In this document: piece after piece, positions 8,676 through 18,302 of the stretch
How the letters are laid out: the number at the start of each line of letters is the position of its first letter
Position numbering within the stretch: the stretch's first letter is position 1
NCBI GenBank assembly: GCA_902462205.1
Contig: CABQAR010000002.1
Location: 62,001 to 126,000 of the forward strand
Origin: an uncultured Dialister sp.
GTDB taxonomy: Bacteria > Bacillota > Negativicutes > Veillonellales > Dialisteraceae
Direction: 5' to 3'
Length of the DNA: 64,000 bases
Translations under genes and position numbers: made by a program
The notes under the pieces: generated by a model
The model's database searches: none
What the model was told of the DNA's origin: nothing
What the model saw: only the letters and a program-made list of their open reading frames with translations

Positions 8676-8762
8676 TAAGGAATAAACGGAATACGTCCAT
8701 TGATGCAGGTGAGACCATCTAACCCCAGTAAACCGGGAATTTTATCGTACCTATCCGGCAGC

Positions 8763-8800
8763 AAAAAACCGCAGTGCAGGAAATCTCCACTACGGCTTTT
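8763..8800 (-). terminator. Terminator of the second adhesin gene
   Basis: CCGTAGTG pairs with CACTGCGG (one wobble), followed by TTTTTT on the minus strand, just after the stop codon at 8808. Confidence 0.75.
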
Positions 8801-8807
8801 ATGGATT

Positions 8808-11800
8808 TTAGCGGCTGATCTGTGTGCCGTATACATCCCGATATACCTTGTTCTGCAGGTCATCTTCGTTATTGACACGGACACGCTCTACCTTGTTTCT
8901 GTCATCATCTTTCCCGGAAATCCTGTCGACACGGATGCGGTCCAGACGGATCTGGCGCAATTCCGGTTCGAATTCATTCATTGCACGATCCATATCGGCA
9001 TTCACCGGTGCTCCATTGATTAATGCACGATACAGCATGGCTGCAAATTCATATCGGGTCATGGTACGGTCACCGGAGAAATTGCCATCCGGATATCCTT
9101 CCAGTATTCCGTTTCCGGCCAGCTCGGAGACATATTTATATGCCCAATGGTTTTCAGGAACATCAGGAAAATCTGTTTTCTTATTCGTATCCAGAATTCC
9201 CAAGATGGTATTCATCTTCTGTTCCATGCTGTCCAGACGTTCTTTCAAATCTTTGTTTTCATTTCGCAGATCCACGATTTCTTTCGCCATGGCGACTTTG
9301 GACGTTGAAACATGGTTGCCCTGTCCCAGTTTGACAGACACGCCGGCGTTGACCATGTTATTGCCGCCACCAAAGGAACCGCCTACGCTCACCATCGTGT
9401 CCTCATTCGGACGATAGAACGCACCGACCGCCATCGCATGGGCGTCTTTATAATTACCGTATCCGGCTGCCACATCCCACTTATCATCGGGATCGAAGTC
9501 GAGCGGATGGAGGGCCGCCAGTGCCGCTGCTCCTGCACCTACTTTGTTGATCCGGTCTCCCAGTTCTCCCATATTCCCCTGCAGCGCACGAAGCTGTCCA
9601 TAATTGACAGCGTCTCCGTTTTCCGTGCCATCTGCCACATTGGTGATTTTCTGTCCCCCTGCGTTGATTCCCGTATCTTTATTGATCGTCACGTTTCCGA
9701 CTTTCAATGTATCCGTTTCCACATCCGTATCCGTGATATGGGTTGAGTTTTGACCAACGTCCAGTCGATCTACTTTCAAAAATGTCAGTCCGGTGATTTC
9801 TTTTGCCAGCTTGACCTTCAATTCACCATTTTCCGATACGACACCGATGTTGTTATCTGTCAGTTCTCCTGTGGCGCCGCCAGTTACTTTCAGGGTGTTT
9901 CCCAAATCTTTGTGGATCGTATCTCCGCTGTCTCCGGCATAATTCATCCCATCAGCAATAAGTTCCGTTTTCACTGCCGCTGAATCTGAAGTCCCTGATG
10001 AAGATATATTATTGGCTAAAGATGCAGCCACTGCATAGAGCTGGCTCCCGTTGACGGCATCCGTGGAAGTCGCGCTGATTAATCCCGCCGCTACATTCTG
10101 GATACGCCGTGTACCCGTGGACGAACCGATGGATACTACTCCGGAAACCGCATTTCCACCTGCGAAGCTGATCGTTTTCCCTGCGACTGTATCGCCTGTA
10201 TAGGCATCCAGTCCTTTTGTCGTGGCACCGCTTTCTACATAGGCAGAGCTGTCTCCAAGGAATACGGAGTTCGCCGCTGTCGTTGTAACCGTGTTCCCAA
10301 GGACGAAAGTCTTATCTGTCGTCACGGTATTATCATTGCCCAGTACATAGGATTCTGTCCCGCTGACTGTATTCGGATCGCCGATGGCGCCGGAATGAGC
10401 TCCTGATACTATATTTCCTGTACCAAGAGAAATCGATTGTTCGCCGGTGGCCTGCGCTCCATTACCGATAGCGATAGCGCTTACAGCCGATGCCCTCGCG
10501 GAGGTGCCCATGGCAATCGCATCTTCTCCGGTCACAATAGTATTCAGACCGACAGCCATGGCACCTTTAACCGTAGCTCCGCCTTTGGAATCCACCGGAC
10601 CCGCATTGGTCCTCCGATCCCCTGCCACCTGGTTTGCATCACCTGTATTCACATGGAAATAGCTAGAAAGGCCTCTCACCTGTTTCAGCTGTGCCACGTT
10701 GACCGCATCCGTATCAGCACTGCCTGCCGCTACATAATTGATCTGGCGGGTAACCGTGATTTCCTTCGGTTCTCCCAAATCATCGCTGTCATTGCCATCA
10801 CTGTATACTTTCGTCTTACCGCCGACAGACACGCCTGCAAAGGTAGACTGCCACGTGGGATTATTCTTATTTTCACTGTCTCCGTTAAGTATCGCATCAT
10901 ATCCCATCTTACCGGCTTTTGTATCCGCGACAGAATAAGCACCCAATGCCACTGATCCGCTAACTGTCGTCACGGTACGACTGCCCAACGCGGTCGCGCG
11001 GGAAACGCTTACCATGGAGTCATTGACATTATCACCGACCATGACATTATAGCTGGAGTATTGATTATGGCCGCCGGAATGATTTCCCAGGATGGTATTA
11101 TTTGTACCCACACTCATTTCTGCGCCTGCATTGGAACCCACCGCCACATTGTTATGTGCATTCTGCGCATTTTTCAACGCGTCATAGCCTATCGCCGTAT
11201 TGTAGCTGCCGGTCGCCTTATATCCAGCATTGGCAGAACCGATATATGTATTGTCATTCCCCTCTGAATACTGACCACTTTGCTTTCCTATAAATAAAGC
11301 AGAATTGGAAATAAGAGCCCCCTGTCCTGCATTCGCGCCGATGGCAACATATTTAGTTGTTCCAAACTGACTGGTAACGATGATATCTTTCGCTGCCTGA
11401 TTACCGATGGCTATAGCCCCATCTACCTTTGCCAAGCTCTCGGAGCCGATGGCAACGGAAGAATTCCCCTGTGCCACGGAGCTGGTGCCTACTGCGATTG
11501 AGTTTACTGCTGCGGAAGTAGAAATCACATCTCCATCCATATTCGTGATTTCCGCATCCTGCACTTTCGCCTCAGAGCCGATAGCGATTGCATTTGCACC
11601 GGAAGCAATGGCCGTATTGCCAATTGCCGTAGCGGATACCGCTAATGCCTGTGCCCTCCGTCCGATGGCCGTAGAATACTCGTTCTGCGCATGGGACATT
11701 GCGCCGATGGCCGTGGCTTCCGTATTATTCGTCTTATTTGCATCCAATGTCGCAGCGGCATCGTCACCGGACAGAACAAGAACATTTCCATCACCAGCCG

Positions 11801-12575
11801 TCGCTAAAACGCCGATGGCCGTGGAACCGTTACTTAAAGCCTGTCCGTGAACACCTACAGTCAATGCGCCTATCCCTGTTGATACGGATTGTCTGAAATA
11901 TGGCACCGCTTTCGTACCTGTTTGATCCGCCCTGGCATATCCATATTTTGATGCTGCCAGTAAATCATCAGCAAACGGGCTGCCTTTTATATTGCCTGTA
12001 CGACCTACCGACGTAGGGTCTTTGGTGTCATCTCCCCCTATGACAATAGCACCAATCTGTGTTGCATAGGCATCATTGCCGATGGCCGTGGACTGGTCTG
12101 CACTGGCAACCGAGGAACCTCCCAGGGCAAGCGCCTGTTTACCTGTCGCCGTTGTTCCTGCGCCGATGGCAAGAGCTGACATCTTTCCATTTGTAGGGGA
12201 TGTCGCTTTCGCATTAAATCCTATTGCCACACCGGCATCAGCATTTGTACCGGTCCCTATAGCCATGCCTGATTCAGCACTTGCATTCGATCCGATTGCT
12301 ATATCATTATTTCCAACTGCCGTTGCTTTATCCGTACCCGTATTTTCCGGTGTCGTATCCGTGGTGCTGTGGTTCAGTACCAAACCTGTAGCCGCATACG
12401 CCGTTTCCGCGCCAAAAAAGATACTGCCTGTGATCAGCGCCAATGCGAGCAACGCCGCTGATGACGTCTTAACGATGCCGGATCCCTTCCCTTTGGTATG
12501 TCTTTTTACAAATTCAGATCCGACAACATAACAATTTCTGGAAGTGCTCCAAACCACTTTGTATACCTTATTCAT
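8808..12575 (-). CDS. Trimeric autotransporter adhesin with a C-terminal SLH domain
   Basis: 1255 residues. Order: ESPR signal (MNKVYKVVWSTSRNCYVVGS), hydrophobic core and cleavage after TAYA (about residue 61); a long head of YadA/Hep_Hag repeats of the NSxAIGxxA type (to about 550 and again about 640-780); DAVNVAQLK-type necks; stalk; a four-strand anchor (about 1018-1086, AALHPLDFD to VSVKLGQG); a coiled coil (about 1087-1125); one SLH domain (FPDVPENHWAYKYV to TMTRYEFAAMLYRAL, 1136-1185); and a basic/acidic tail. In YadA the chain ends with the last barrel strand, and residues past it lie in the periplasm, so the SLH domain is placed to bind peptidoglycan as the SLH of OmpM does. SD AAGGAG precedes the ATG. 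The anchor is very similar to that of the neighbouring adhesin. Confidence 0.92.
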   Translation of the reverse strand: MNKVYKVVWSTSRNCYVVGSEFVKRHTKGKGSGIVKTSSAALLALALITGSIFFGAETAYAATGLVLNHSTTDTTPENTGTDKATAVGNNDIAIGSNASAESGMAIGTGTNADAGVAIGFNAKATSPTNGKMSALAIGAGTTATGKQALALGGSSVASADQSTAIGNDAYATQIGAIVIGGDDTKDPTSVGRTGNIKGSPFADDLLAASKYGYARADQTGTKAVPYFRQSVSTGIGALTVGVHGQALSNGSTAIGVLATAGDGNVLVLSGDDAAATLDANKTNNTEATAIGAMSHAQNEYSTAIGRRAQALAVSATAIGNTAIASGANAIAIGSEAKVQDAEITNMDGDVISTSAAVNSIAVGTSSVAQGNSSVAIGSESLAKVDGAIAIGNQAAKDIIVTSQFGTTKYVAIGANAGQGALISNSALFIGKQSGQYSEGNDNTYIGSANAGYKATGSYNTAIGYDALKNAQNAHNNVAVGSNAGAEMSVGTNNTILGNHSGGHNQYSSYNVMVGDNVNDSMVSVSRATALGSRTVTTVSGSVALGAYSVADTKAGKMGYDAILNGDSENKNNPTWQSTFAGVSVGGKTKVYSDGNDSDDLGEPKEITVTRQINYVAAGSADTDAVNVAQLKQVRGLSSYFHVNTGDANQVAGDRRTNAGPVDSKGGATVKGAMAVGLNTIVTGEDAIAMGTSARASAVSAIAIGNGAQATGEQSISLGTGNIVSGAHSGAIGDPNTVSGTESYVLGNDNTVTTDKTFVLGNTVTTTAANSVFLGDSSAYVESGATTKGLDAYTGDTVAGKTISFAGGNAVSGVVSIGSSTGTRRIQNVAAGLISATSTDAVNGSQLYAVAASLANNISSSGTSDSAAVKTELIADGMNYAGDSGDTIHKDLGNTLKVTGGATGELTDNNIGVVSENGELKVKLAKEITGLTFLKVDRLDVGQNSTHITDTDVETDTLKVGNVTINKDTGINAGGQKITNVADGTENGDAVNYGQLRALQGNMGELGDRINKVGAGAAALAALHPLDFDPDDKWDVAAGYGNYKDAHAMAVGAFYRPNEDTMVSVGGSFGGGNNMVNAGVSVKLGQGNHVSTSKVAMAKEIVDLRNENKDLKERLDSMEQKMNTILGILDTNKKTDFPDVPENHWAYKYVSELAGNGILEGYPDGNFSGDRTMTRYEFAAMLYRALINGAPVNADMDRAMNEFEPELRQIRLDRIRVDRISGKDDDRNKVERVRVNNEDDLQNKVYRDVYGTQISR

Positions 12576-13352
12576 TTCCCCAAATCTCCTTCTCGCAAAG
12601 CATAAAACCTTTCAAAACACTGTTAGAATAAAAACATACCACCAGCGGCTCATAAAAAAACGTCCAACACTTCTCATCCGGCTTCATTGCCACGTATCAG
12701 ACTTCTTGTTACAACCCCATCACTTTTTGCACACCATGAAACAGAAAACAGGAGATTAATCTCAGGAACACACAAAGCTTCTTTATACTGAATGAACAAG
12801 TTTTGCCATAGAACATACTGCATTATTTATCCTAAAATTAAACTCAGAGAATTATATTCTACCTTCTCGTCTCATGTATGTAAATACTTTTTTGGTAATA
12901 TTCGTATTTAAAATCCATGTATGCGTCCACCGAATAATTGAGCATTCTATACAAAATGACATTGATTATTATATTTTCGGTCTTAGGAAATCCAGCAAAG
13001 CGTCTAGCTACTAAAAAGGTAAACAATAAGTCATTATGCCCTTCAATCAATGAGATATTTTTATGCTCGACCTAATACTTTTATGTTATTTTGTATGATT
13101 AGTTTCGGCTAATTTAATCTTTATACTGTCATACTGTAATTCATGTGCCATACTTACACTTGAAATGGAAAGCAAAAATCATTTCCTTTTATGCAGGCAG
13201 CAAAAAAGCAGAAGCATATACAAATACGCTTCCGCTTTTTCTTTCGGACTATGCAGGACGGAAATGAACTCTCCATACAAACAGCGATTGCAGTGATAAA
13301 AATATCATTCTACAGGACACTGAAATAATCCTGTTTCAGGATTTTATCCGCC
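12576..13352. other. Intergenic region between the second adhesin and the metal ATPase genes
   Basis: 777 bp, AT-rich. The part next to 12575 must hold the adhesin promoter and a long leader. A 63-codon minus-strand frame at 12859-13050 lacks an SD and resembles no protein. A terminator-like hairpin is at 13202-13240. Nothing else is supported. Confidence 0.5.
13202..13240. terminator. Terminator-like hairpin, probably for the ATPase gene at 13353
   Basis: AAAAGCAGAAGC against GCTTCCGCTTTT (one mismatch) with A and T runs on both flanks, so it can act in either direction. Confidence 0.7.
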
Positions 13353-15212
13353 TTATTCTTCCTCTTCGTCTTTATATCTGAGGAGCAGGGCGGCATTAAC
13401 TACGACGAATACACTGCCGAAATTGTGCCACAGGGCTCCTGTGACCGGGGTCAGGATGCCTGCCGCGGACAGGATGACCGCGGTGATGTTGATCACCATG
13501 GCGGTGATGATGTTGGTTTTTATTTTCTCCATGACTTTCTGCGTCAGCCGGAACAGGTAAGGGATTCTTTTTATATCGTCGCTTACGAGGACGGCGTCTG
13601 CCGATTCTATGGCGATGTCGCTGCCGATCCCTCCCATGGCGATTCCTGCGTCGGCCGCGGTGAGGGCAAGGGCGTCATTCACGCCGTCTCCGATCATGCA
13701 GATCGGTTCGCTGCTCCCTGCATATTTCCTGATGATTTCCATTTTTTCTTCCGGCAGCAGGTTGGCCCGTACTTCTTCTATCCCTGCTTTCTGTGCGATA
13801 TGGGCTGCCGCCGATTCGTTATCCCCGGTCAGAAGCATGGGAAGGACGCGGGATCGTTTCAGACGGCTTATGGTGTTTTCCGCTTCTTTGCGGAGTGTAT
13901 CGGAGAGGACGAGGAAGCCTGCGGGGCTTCCGTCAACGGCCAGATAAATGACGGTGGCGCCCTGCCGGATGAAGTCCTGTCCTCTTTGTTCCGCAGAAGA
14001 CAGATCGATCTGTTCTTCTTTCATGAAACCGGATTTGCCGGCAAGGATCCTTTCCCCTTCTACGGTGGCCGCAATCCCTTTCCCTGCCATGGCACGGAAT
14101 CCCGAAGCCTCGGACAGTTCTCCGCTGTAACGGTCTGTAATGGCTTTCCCCAGCGGGTGCTCCGAGAGTTTTTCCGCGGAGGCGGTGATACGCAGGATGT
14201 CTTCTTCAGAAAAGGATGCGTCGCAGCTGATGACATCCGTCACTTCCGGTTTCCCGCGGGTGAGCGTCCCCGTTTTATCGAAAGCGGCCCTTCTGATTTT
14301 GGAGAGCCTCTCCAGCGAGCTTCCCGATCGTATGATCATGCCGTATCTCGCCGCGTTCCCTATGCCTGCTATGACGGCGGTGGGTGTCGCAAGGATGAAG
14401 GCGCAGGGGCAGAATACGACGAGCACGGTGACGGCCCTCATGAATTCCCCCGTACACACCCATGTGGCGACCGCGCAGGCGAAAGCAGCAAGGACGAGCC
14501 ATGTCGCCCATCTGTCCGCCAGCGAAACGATGGGGGCTTTATTTTCTTCCGCTTCCTTTGCCAGACGGATCATTCGCTGCAGGGCGGAGTCGTCGCTCGC
14601 TTTTTCCGCTGTCATGGTAAAGGTGCCGAATTGGTTGACGGTACCGCTGCTGACATCATCTCCTGACTTTTTATCCGCCGGAATGCTTTCGCCTGTCATG
14701 ACGGATTGGTCGATGGTGGTTTCCCCCTCGGAAATCCTGCCGTCCACAGGGATGGTTTCTCCTGCAAGGATCCGCAAGGTATCTCCCACCTGCACCTCGT
14801 CGGCAGGAATGTCCATTTCTTTTCCGTCGCGAACCACGTGCGCCGTCTGCGGTGTCATCCGCACCAGTTTTTCGATTCCTTCCGTCGCTTTTCCCGAGGT
14901 ATAGTCTTCCAGCAGCGAGCCAATCTGCATGATGAGGGCGACTTCTCCGGCTGCGAAATATTCACCCGTGTATACGGAGGCAACCAGCGCCATGGCCACC
15001 AGCACGTCGGCCTTGACATCATGCTCCAAACCCAGTCCGCGCACGGCGCCGACAAGGATGGGCACGCCGCACAGGATGATCGCGATCCATGCGATATCCA
15101 CGGAGAATACGTTTTCAAGGGCTCCCGTAATGCTCAGGACAAGAGAAATCGCTGAAATCCCCGCGAAAATCCCTGTCAGCTTTGTTTCATTTTCCAGCCA
15201 TCTGTTCATCAT
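13353..15212 (-). CDS. P1B-type heavy-metal ATPase, substrate uncertain
   Basis: 619 residues with no N-terminal HMA domain. P-type motifs: MTGES (actuator), FCPCAF (membrane metal site), DKTGTLT (phosphorylated Asp), SEHPLG (the P1B HP motif), GDGVNDALAL. The last membrane segments read WHNFGSVFVVVNAALLL. That HN-x-GS pattern differs from the Zn/Cd pump signature (an Asp in TM8) seen in the next gene and from the Cu signature of CopA, so a different metal is likely. It lies 234 nt downstream of the second ATPase gene in the same direction, with a terminator between them, so it may have its own promoter. Confidence 0.85.
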   Translation of the reverse strand: MMNRWLENETKLTGIFAGISAISLVLSITGALENVFSVDIAWIAIILCGVPILVGAVRGLGLEHDVKADVLVAMALVASVYTGEYFAAGEVALIMQIGSLLEDYTSGKATEGIEKLVRMTPQTAHVVRDGKEMDIPADEVQVGDTLRILAGETIPVDGRISEGETTIDQSVMTGESIPADKKSGDDVSSGTVNQFGTFTMTAEKASDDSALQRMIRLAKEAEENKAPIVSLADRWATWLVLAAFACAVATWVCTGEFMRAVTVLVVFCPCAFILATPTAVIAGIGNAARYGMIIRSGSSLERLSKIRRAAFDKTGTLTRGKPEVTDVISCDASFSEEDILRITASAEKLSEHPLGKAITDRYSGELSEASGFRAMAGKGIAATVEGERILAGKSGFMKEEQIDLSSAEQRGQDFIRQGATVIYLAVDGSPAGFLVLSDTLRKEAENTISRLKRSRVLPMLLTGDNESAAAHIAQKAGIEEVRANLLPEEKMEIIRKYAGSSEPICMIGDGVNDALALTAADAGIAMGGIGSDIAIESADAVLVSDDIKRIPYLFRLTQKVMEKIKTNIITAMVINITAVILSAAGILTPVTGALWHNFGSVFVVVNAALLLRYKDEEEE

Positions 15213-15384
15213 TCCATTCCACTTTCCTTACCAAAGCTTAAAATCACATATGTTTTTCTTGCCGCCTGCTTAAATCCATGGTAATGAAAAATGAATGGAC
15301 TTTAAAGAGTTAAATGGAGCAATCTGTATGATACCGGACAGTTTATCAAAATTATATGGCAGACCATGATTTTTACCCATAGTA

Positions 15385-15418
15385 AAAGCCGCAGATTTGA
15401 AATCCCTTTCTGCGGCTT
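15385..15418 (-). terminator. Terminator after the Zn/Cd-type ATPase gene
   Basis: AAGCCGCAGA pairs with TCTGCGGCTT, followed by TTACT on the minus strand. Confidence 0.75.
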
Positions 15419-15446
15419 CGTTCTTTTATTTCTTTACATCCCACGA

Positions 15447-17339
15447 TCATGCCGCGGCTGTTTCCCCTACGGCAAGCGCCCTCATGGCATTTAAGACGGC
15501 AAGTATCATCACGCCTACGTCGGCGAAAATGGCAAACCACATATTGGCGATCCCTGCCGCCCCCAAAAGGAGGCAAAGCACTTTGATGCCGATGGAAAAC
15601 CATGTGTTCTGATTCACAATGGACAGGCATTTCCGGGAAATACGGATGGCTTTCGCTATTTTCATCGGATCGTCGTCCATCAGGACCACATCTGCGGCTT
15701 CAATGGCCGCATCAGAGCCCATGGCGCCCATGGCGATTCCGATATCCGCCCGTGTCAGGACGGGCGCATCGTTGATTCCATCTCCCACAAAGGCCAGTTT
15801 TCCATCTCTCCGGCTTTCTTTGAGGAGCGTCTCCACATGGTCCACCTTATCCGATGGAAGAAGCTCGCTCCGAACTTCCTGTATTCCCAGCGAGCGGCCT
15901 ACATTTTCCGCCACGGCCCTTGCATCGCCGGTAAGCATGACCGTCCTTGTGACGCCTGCCGATTTCAGGGCGGATACGGCCTGCTTCGCCGTTTCCTTCA
16001 GGACGTCGGAAATAATGACATGGCCGGCATAGTTTCCGTTGACCGCCACATGGATGATGGTCCCGCCCCTGCTGCATTCATGCCACTTCGCACCGATAGC
16101 ATCCATCAGCCTGTGGTTCCCCACGCAGACGGTATTTCCATTCACTCTTGCACGGATTCCCTGCCCTGCGATTTCTTCCACCTCTTCCACCCTGCAGGTA
16201 TCCGATTCATTGGGATAGGCCTTGCGAAGGGAGGCGGCGATGGGATGGGTGGAGTATCTTTCCACATGGGCGGCCAGATGGAGCAGTTCTTTTTCGTCCA
16301 TTTCCTGCGGATGGGCGGCGGTGACTTCAAAAACGCCCTTCGTCAGCGTCCCCGTTTTATCAAAGACTATGGTTTTCACTTTAGAAAGCGTTTCCAGATA
16401 ATTCGAGCCCTTGACAAGGACGCCTGCCCTGCTCGCGCCGCCGATTCCTGCGAAGAAGCTCAGCGGTATGCTGATGACGAGGGCGCAGGGACAGCTGATG
16501 ACGAGGAACGTCAGCGCCCTGTATATCCACGTGTCCCATGCGGGATCCATATGCAGGAATCCCATGCGGATGAGAGGCGGCAGAAGCGCAAGAATGACGG
16601 CGCCTGCCACGACAGCCGGCGTATAGATGCGGGCGAACCGCGCAATGAAGTCTTCCGCCTGCGACTTACGGGAGCTTGCATTCTCCACAAGGTCGAGGAT
16701 TCTGGACACCGTGGACTCTCCAAACTCTCTGGTCGTCCTGATTTCCAGCAGTCCGCTCATATTGATGCAGCCGCTAATGACCTCATCGCCCTCTTCCACA
16801 TCACGGGGCAGGCTTTCTCCGGTAAGCGCGCTGGTGTTCAGGGAAGAGCGGCCTGCGGAAACCACGCCGTCAATCGGGATTTTCTCTCCCGGCTTCACAA
16901 TGATGACCGTTCCCACTTCCACCTCGTCAGGATCGACCTGCTCGAGCTGTCCGTTTATTTCCACATTGGCATAATCCGGCCGGATATCCATCAGCTCGCT
17001 AATATTCCTTCTGCTCTTCCCGACGGCGTAGCTCTGGAACCATTCTCCCACCTGATAAAAAAGCATGACGCCGATGGCCTCCGTATAGTCGCCCTCATCA
17101 TAAATGGCAAGGACGATGGCTCCGATCGTCGCAATCGCCATCAGCAGATTTTCATCCAAAGGCTGCCGATTCAGAATTCCCTTGTATGCCTTCCAGAGGA
17201 TGTCATAGCCAATGACCAGGTAGGGAACCAGGTACAGTCCGAACCGCGTCCATCCGATCACAGGGATGAAATAAAGCAGCACCATCAGAACGGCGGCAAC
17301 GATGATCCTGGCCAGATTCTTTTTCTGCTTCCTGTTCAT
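15447..17339 (-). CDS. Zn/Cd/Pb-type P1B ATPase (ZntA/CadA group)
   Basis: 630 residues. Motifs: LTGESLP, SCPCALVIS, DKTGTLTKG, STHPIA, GDGINDAPVL, and near the C-terminus FADVGVMILAVLNAMRAL, whose Asp matches the Zn/Cd-binding Asp of ZntA. It exports divalent soft metals across the inner membrane using ATP. The usual N-terminal HMA domain is absent; a free HMA protein is encoded directly upstream and may deliver metal. The ATG at 17339 has AAAGGGG at 5 nt; the longer frame reads through this SD. The divergent ArsR-type gene at 17817 is the likely metal-responsive repressor. Confidence 0.88.
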   Translation of the reverse strand: MNRKQKKNLARIIVAAVLMVLLYFIPVIGWTRFGLYLVPYLVIGYDILWKAYKGILNRQPLDENLLMAIATIGAIVLAIYDEGDYTEAIGVMLFYQVGEWFQSYAVGKSRRNISELMDIRPDYANVEINGQLEQVDPDEVEVGTVIIVKPGEKIPIDGVVSAGRSSLNTSALTGESLPRDVEEGDEVISGCINMSGLLEIRTTREFGESTVSRILDLVENASSRKSQAEDFIARFARIYTPAVVAGAVILALLPPLIRMGFLHMDPAWDTWIYRALTFLVISCPCALVISIPLSFFAGIGGASRAGVLVKGSNYLETLSKVKTIVFDKTGTLTKGVFEVTAAHPQEMDEKELLHLAAHVERYSTHPIAASLRKAYPNESDTCRVEEVEEIAGQGIRARVNGNTVCVGNHRLMDAIGAKWHECSRGGTIIHVAVNGNYAGHVIISDVLKETAKQAVSALKSAGVTRTVMLTGDARAVAENVGRSLGIQEVRSELLPSDKVDHVETLLKESRRDGKLAFVGDGINDAPVLTRADIGIAMGAMGSDAAIEAADVVLMDDDPMKIAKAIRISRKCLSIVNQNTWFSIGIKVLCLLLGAAGIANMWFAIFADVGVMILAVLNAMRALAVGETAAA

Positions 17340-17421
17340 GGAAACCCCTTTCATCAATAAATCACTTAAGCATAGATTTAATCTTAAAATAAAATACATG
17401 CTTTTGATGTATTTTTTCTGT

Positions 17422-17643
17422 CTATTTCAAAAATATCTCGCAGTCGTCTTCCACTTTCTTACAGTTCCTATAGACCTCTTTCATGACAGCCTTCGGATCC
17501 TGTCCCTCTTCAAACTCCACATTCATTTTCAGCATCATGAAATTCACGACACAGTCCCTGACCCCTGCCGTCTTCTTGGCGGCATCTTCCATTTTCAGCG
17601 CACAGGCTGCACAGTCTACATCAATTTTATAGCTTTTTTTCAT
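17422..17643 (-). CDS. Small stand-alone heavy-metal-associated (HMA) protein
   Basis: 73 residues with a ferredoxin-like HMA fold: KSYKIDVDCAACALKMEDAA, then VNFMMLKMNVEFEEG. The metal loop is DCAAC rather than MTCxxC. It probably hands metal to the ATPase encoded 82 nt downstream, replacing the HMA domain that ATPase lacks. SD AAAGGG is 7 nt before the ATG at 17643. It is the first gene after the divergent promoter. Confidence 0.8.
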   Translation of the reverse strand: MKKSYKIDVDCAACALKMEDAAKKTAGVRDCVVNFMMLKMNVEFEEGQDPKAVMKEVYRNCKKVEDDCEIFLK

Positions 17644-17667
17644 CCTATTTCCCTTTATTATTTTCAT

Positions 17668-17726
17668 AATTAAACAACTATTTAATCGTTTGATATATTA
17701 TACTTTCCCTATTCCTATACTGTCAA
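17668..17726 (-). promoter_or_regulatory. Promoter of the HMA-ATPase operon with a probable ArsR-family operator
   Basis: Minus strand TTGACA (17726-17721), 18-nt spacer, TATAAT (17702-17697). Directly downstream, over the start site, is the imperfect AT-rich inverted repeat AACGATTAAATAGTTGTTT, the kind of sequence bound by ArsR/SmtB repressors. The promoter is clear; the operator is inferred. Confidence 0.7.
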
Positions 17727-17751
17727 GCATAAAATGAAAGTCATTATTATA

Positions 17752-17780
17752 TTGAATTTTTGGCATATTATGCGTAAAAT
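17752..17780 (+). promoter_or_regulatory. Promoter of the ArsR/SmtB-family regulator gene
   Basis: TTGAAT, 17-nt spacer, TAAAAT. It drives the regulator at 17817 and lies back to back with the HMA-ATPase promoter. Confidence 0.6.
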
Positions 17781-17816
17781 AGAAGAGAAGTGTAAACAGA
17801 AGAGGTTAAAAAAATC

Positions 17817-18179
17817 ATGAACGAAAAAACATGGACCCTGCCCCATCATCACGGCAGCAACGAAGACATCATCATCAAACGGATCCCTTCTCAGGAAACC
17901 ATCCAGACCGTATCCGACCATCTCAAGCAGCTCAGCGATCCGACCCGCCTGAAGATTTTCTGGATCCTCTGCCACGTGGAGGAGTGCGTCATCAACATCG
18001 CCGCCATCATGGAAATGAGCAGTCCCGCCGTTTCCCACCATCTCCGCCTGCTGAAGGCAGCCGGACTGATTACTTCCCGGCGTGACGGAAAGGAAATGTA
18101 TTACAAGGCGGCCGAAACGGAAATCGTGAACGAGCTGCATTACACAGTCGATAAAATCGCGACCACGACCCACCAGTAA
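17817..18179 (+). CDS. ArsR/SmtB-family metal-responsive transcriptional repressor
   Basis: 120 residues, winged helix-turn-helix. LSDPTRLKIFWIL, CVINIAAIMEMSSPAVSHHL (recognition helix region) and LLKAAGLITSRRDGKEMYY are classical. The His-rich N-terminus (HHHGSNED) and an alpha-5 helix with Asp and His residues (LHYTVDKIATTTHQ) could form Zn/Cd sites as in SmtB and CzrA. It is divergent from the HMA and Zn/Cd ATPase genes, so it probably represses them until metal binds. AGAGG lies before the ATG. Confidence 0.88.
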   Translation: MNEKTWTLPHHHGSNEDIIIKRIPSQETIQTVSDHLKQLSDPTRLKIFWILCHVEECVINIAAIMEMSSPAVSHHLRLLKAAGLITSRRDGKEMYYKAAETEIVNELHYTVDKIATTTHQ

Positions 18180-18182
18180 GAG

Positions 18183-18219
18183 AAAAGGGCTTCCCCTATG
18201 ACAGGCGGAAGCCTTTTTT
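18183..18219 (+). terminator. Terminator of the ArsR-family gene
   Basis: AAAAGGGCTTCC against GGAAGCCTTTTTT (one bulge), followed by a T-run. Confidence 0.75.
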
Positions 18220-18262
18220 ATTTTTCTCACAGGAAAAACCCTGATTAGAATCCCCTGCACGC

Positions 18263-18293
18263 AAAAAAACCGACCCGTACGGATCGGTTTTTT
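18263..18293 (-). terminator. Terminator of the ATP synthase operon
   Basis: AAAAAACCGA pairs with TCGGTTTTTT; the T-run on the minus strand lies about 10 nt after the atpC stop. Confidence 0.85.
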
Positions 18294-18302
18294 ATGTATT
18301 GA

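Noticed and set aside
12859..13050. 63-codon minus-strand frame in the AT-rich gap after the second adhesin
   Set aside because: No SD, AT-driven composition and no recognisable protein; probably chance.
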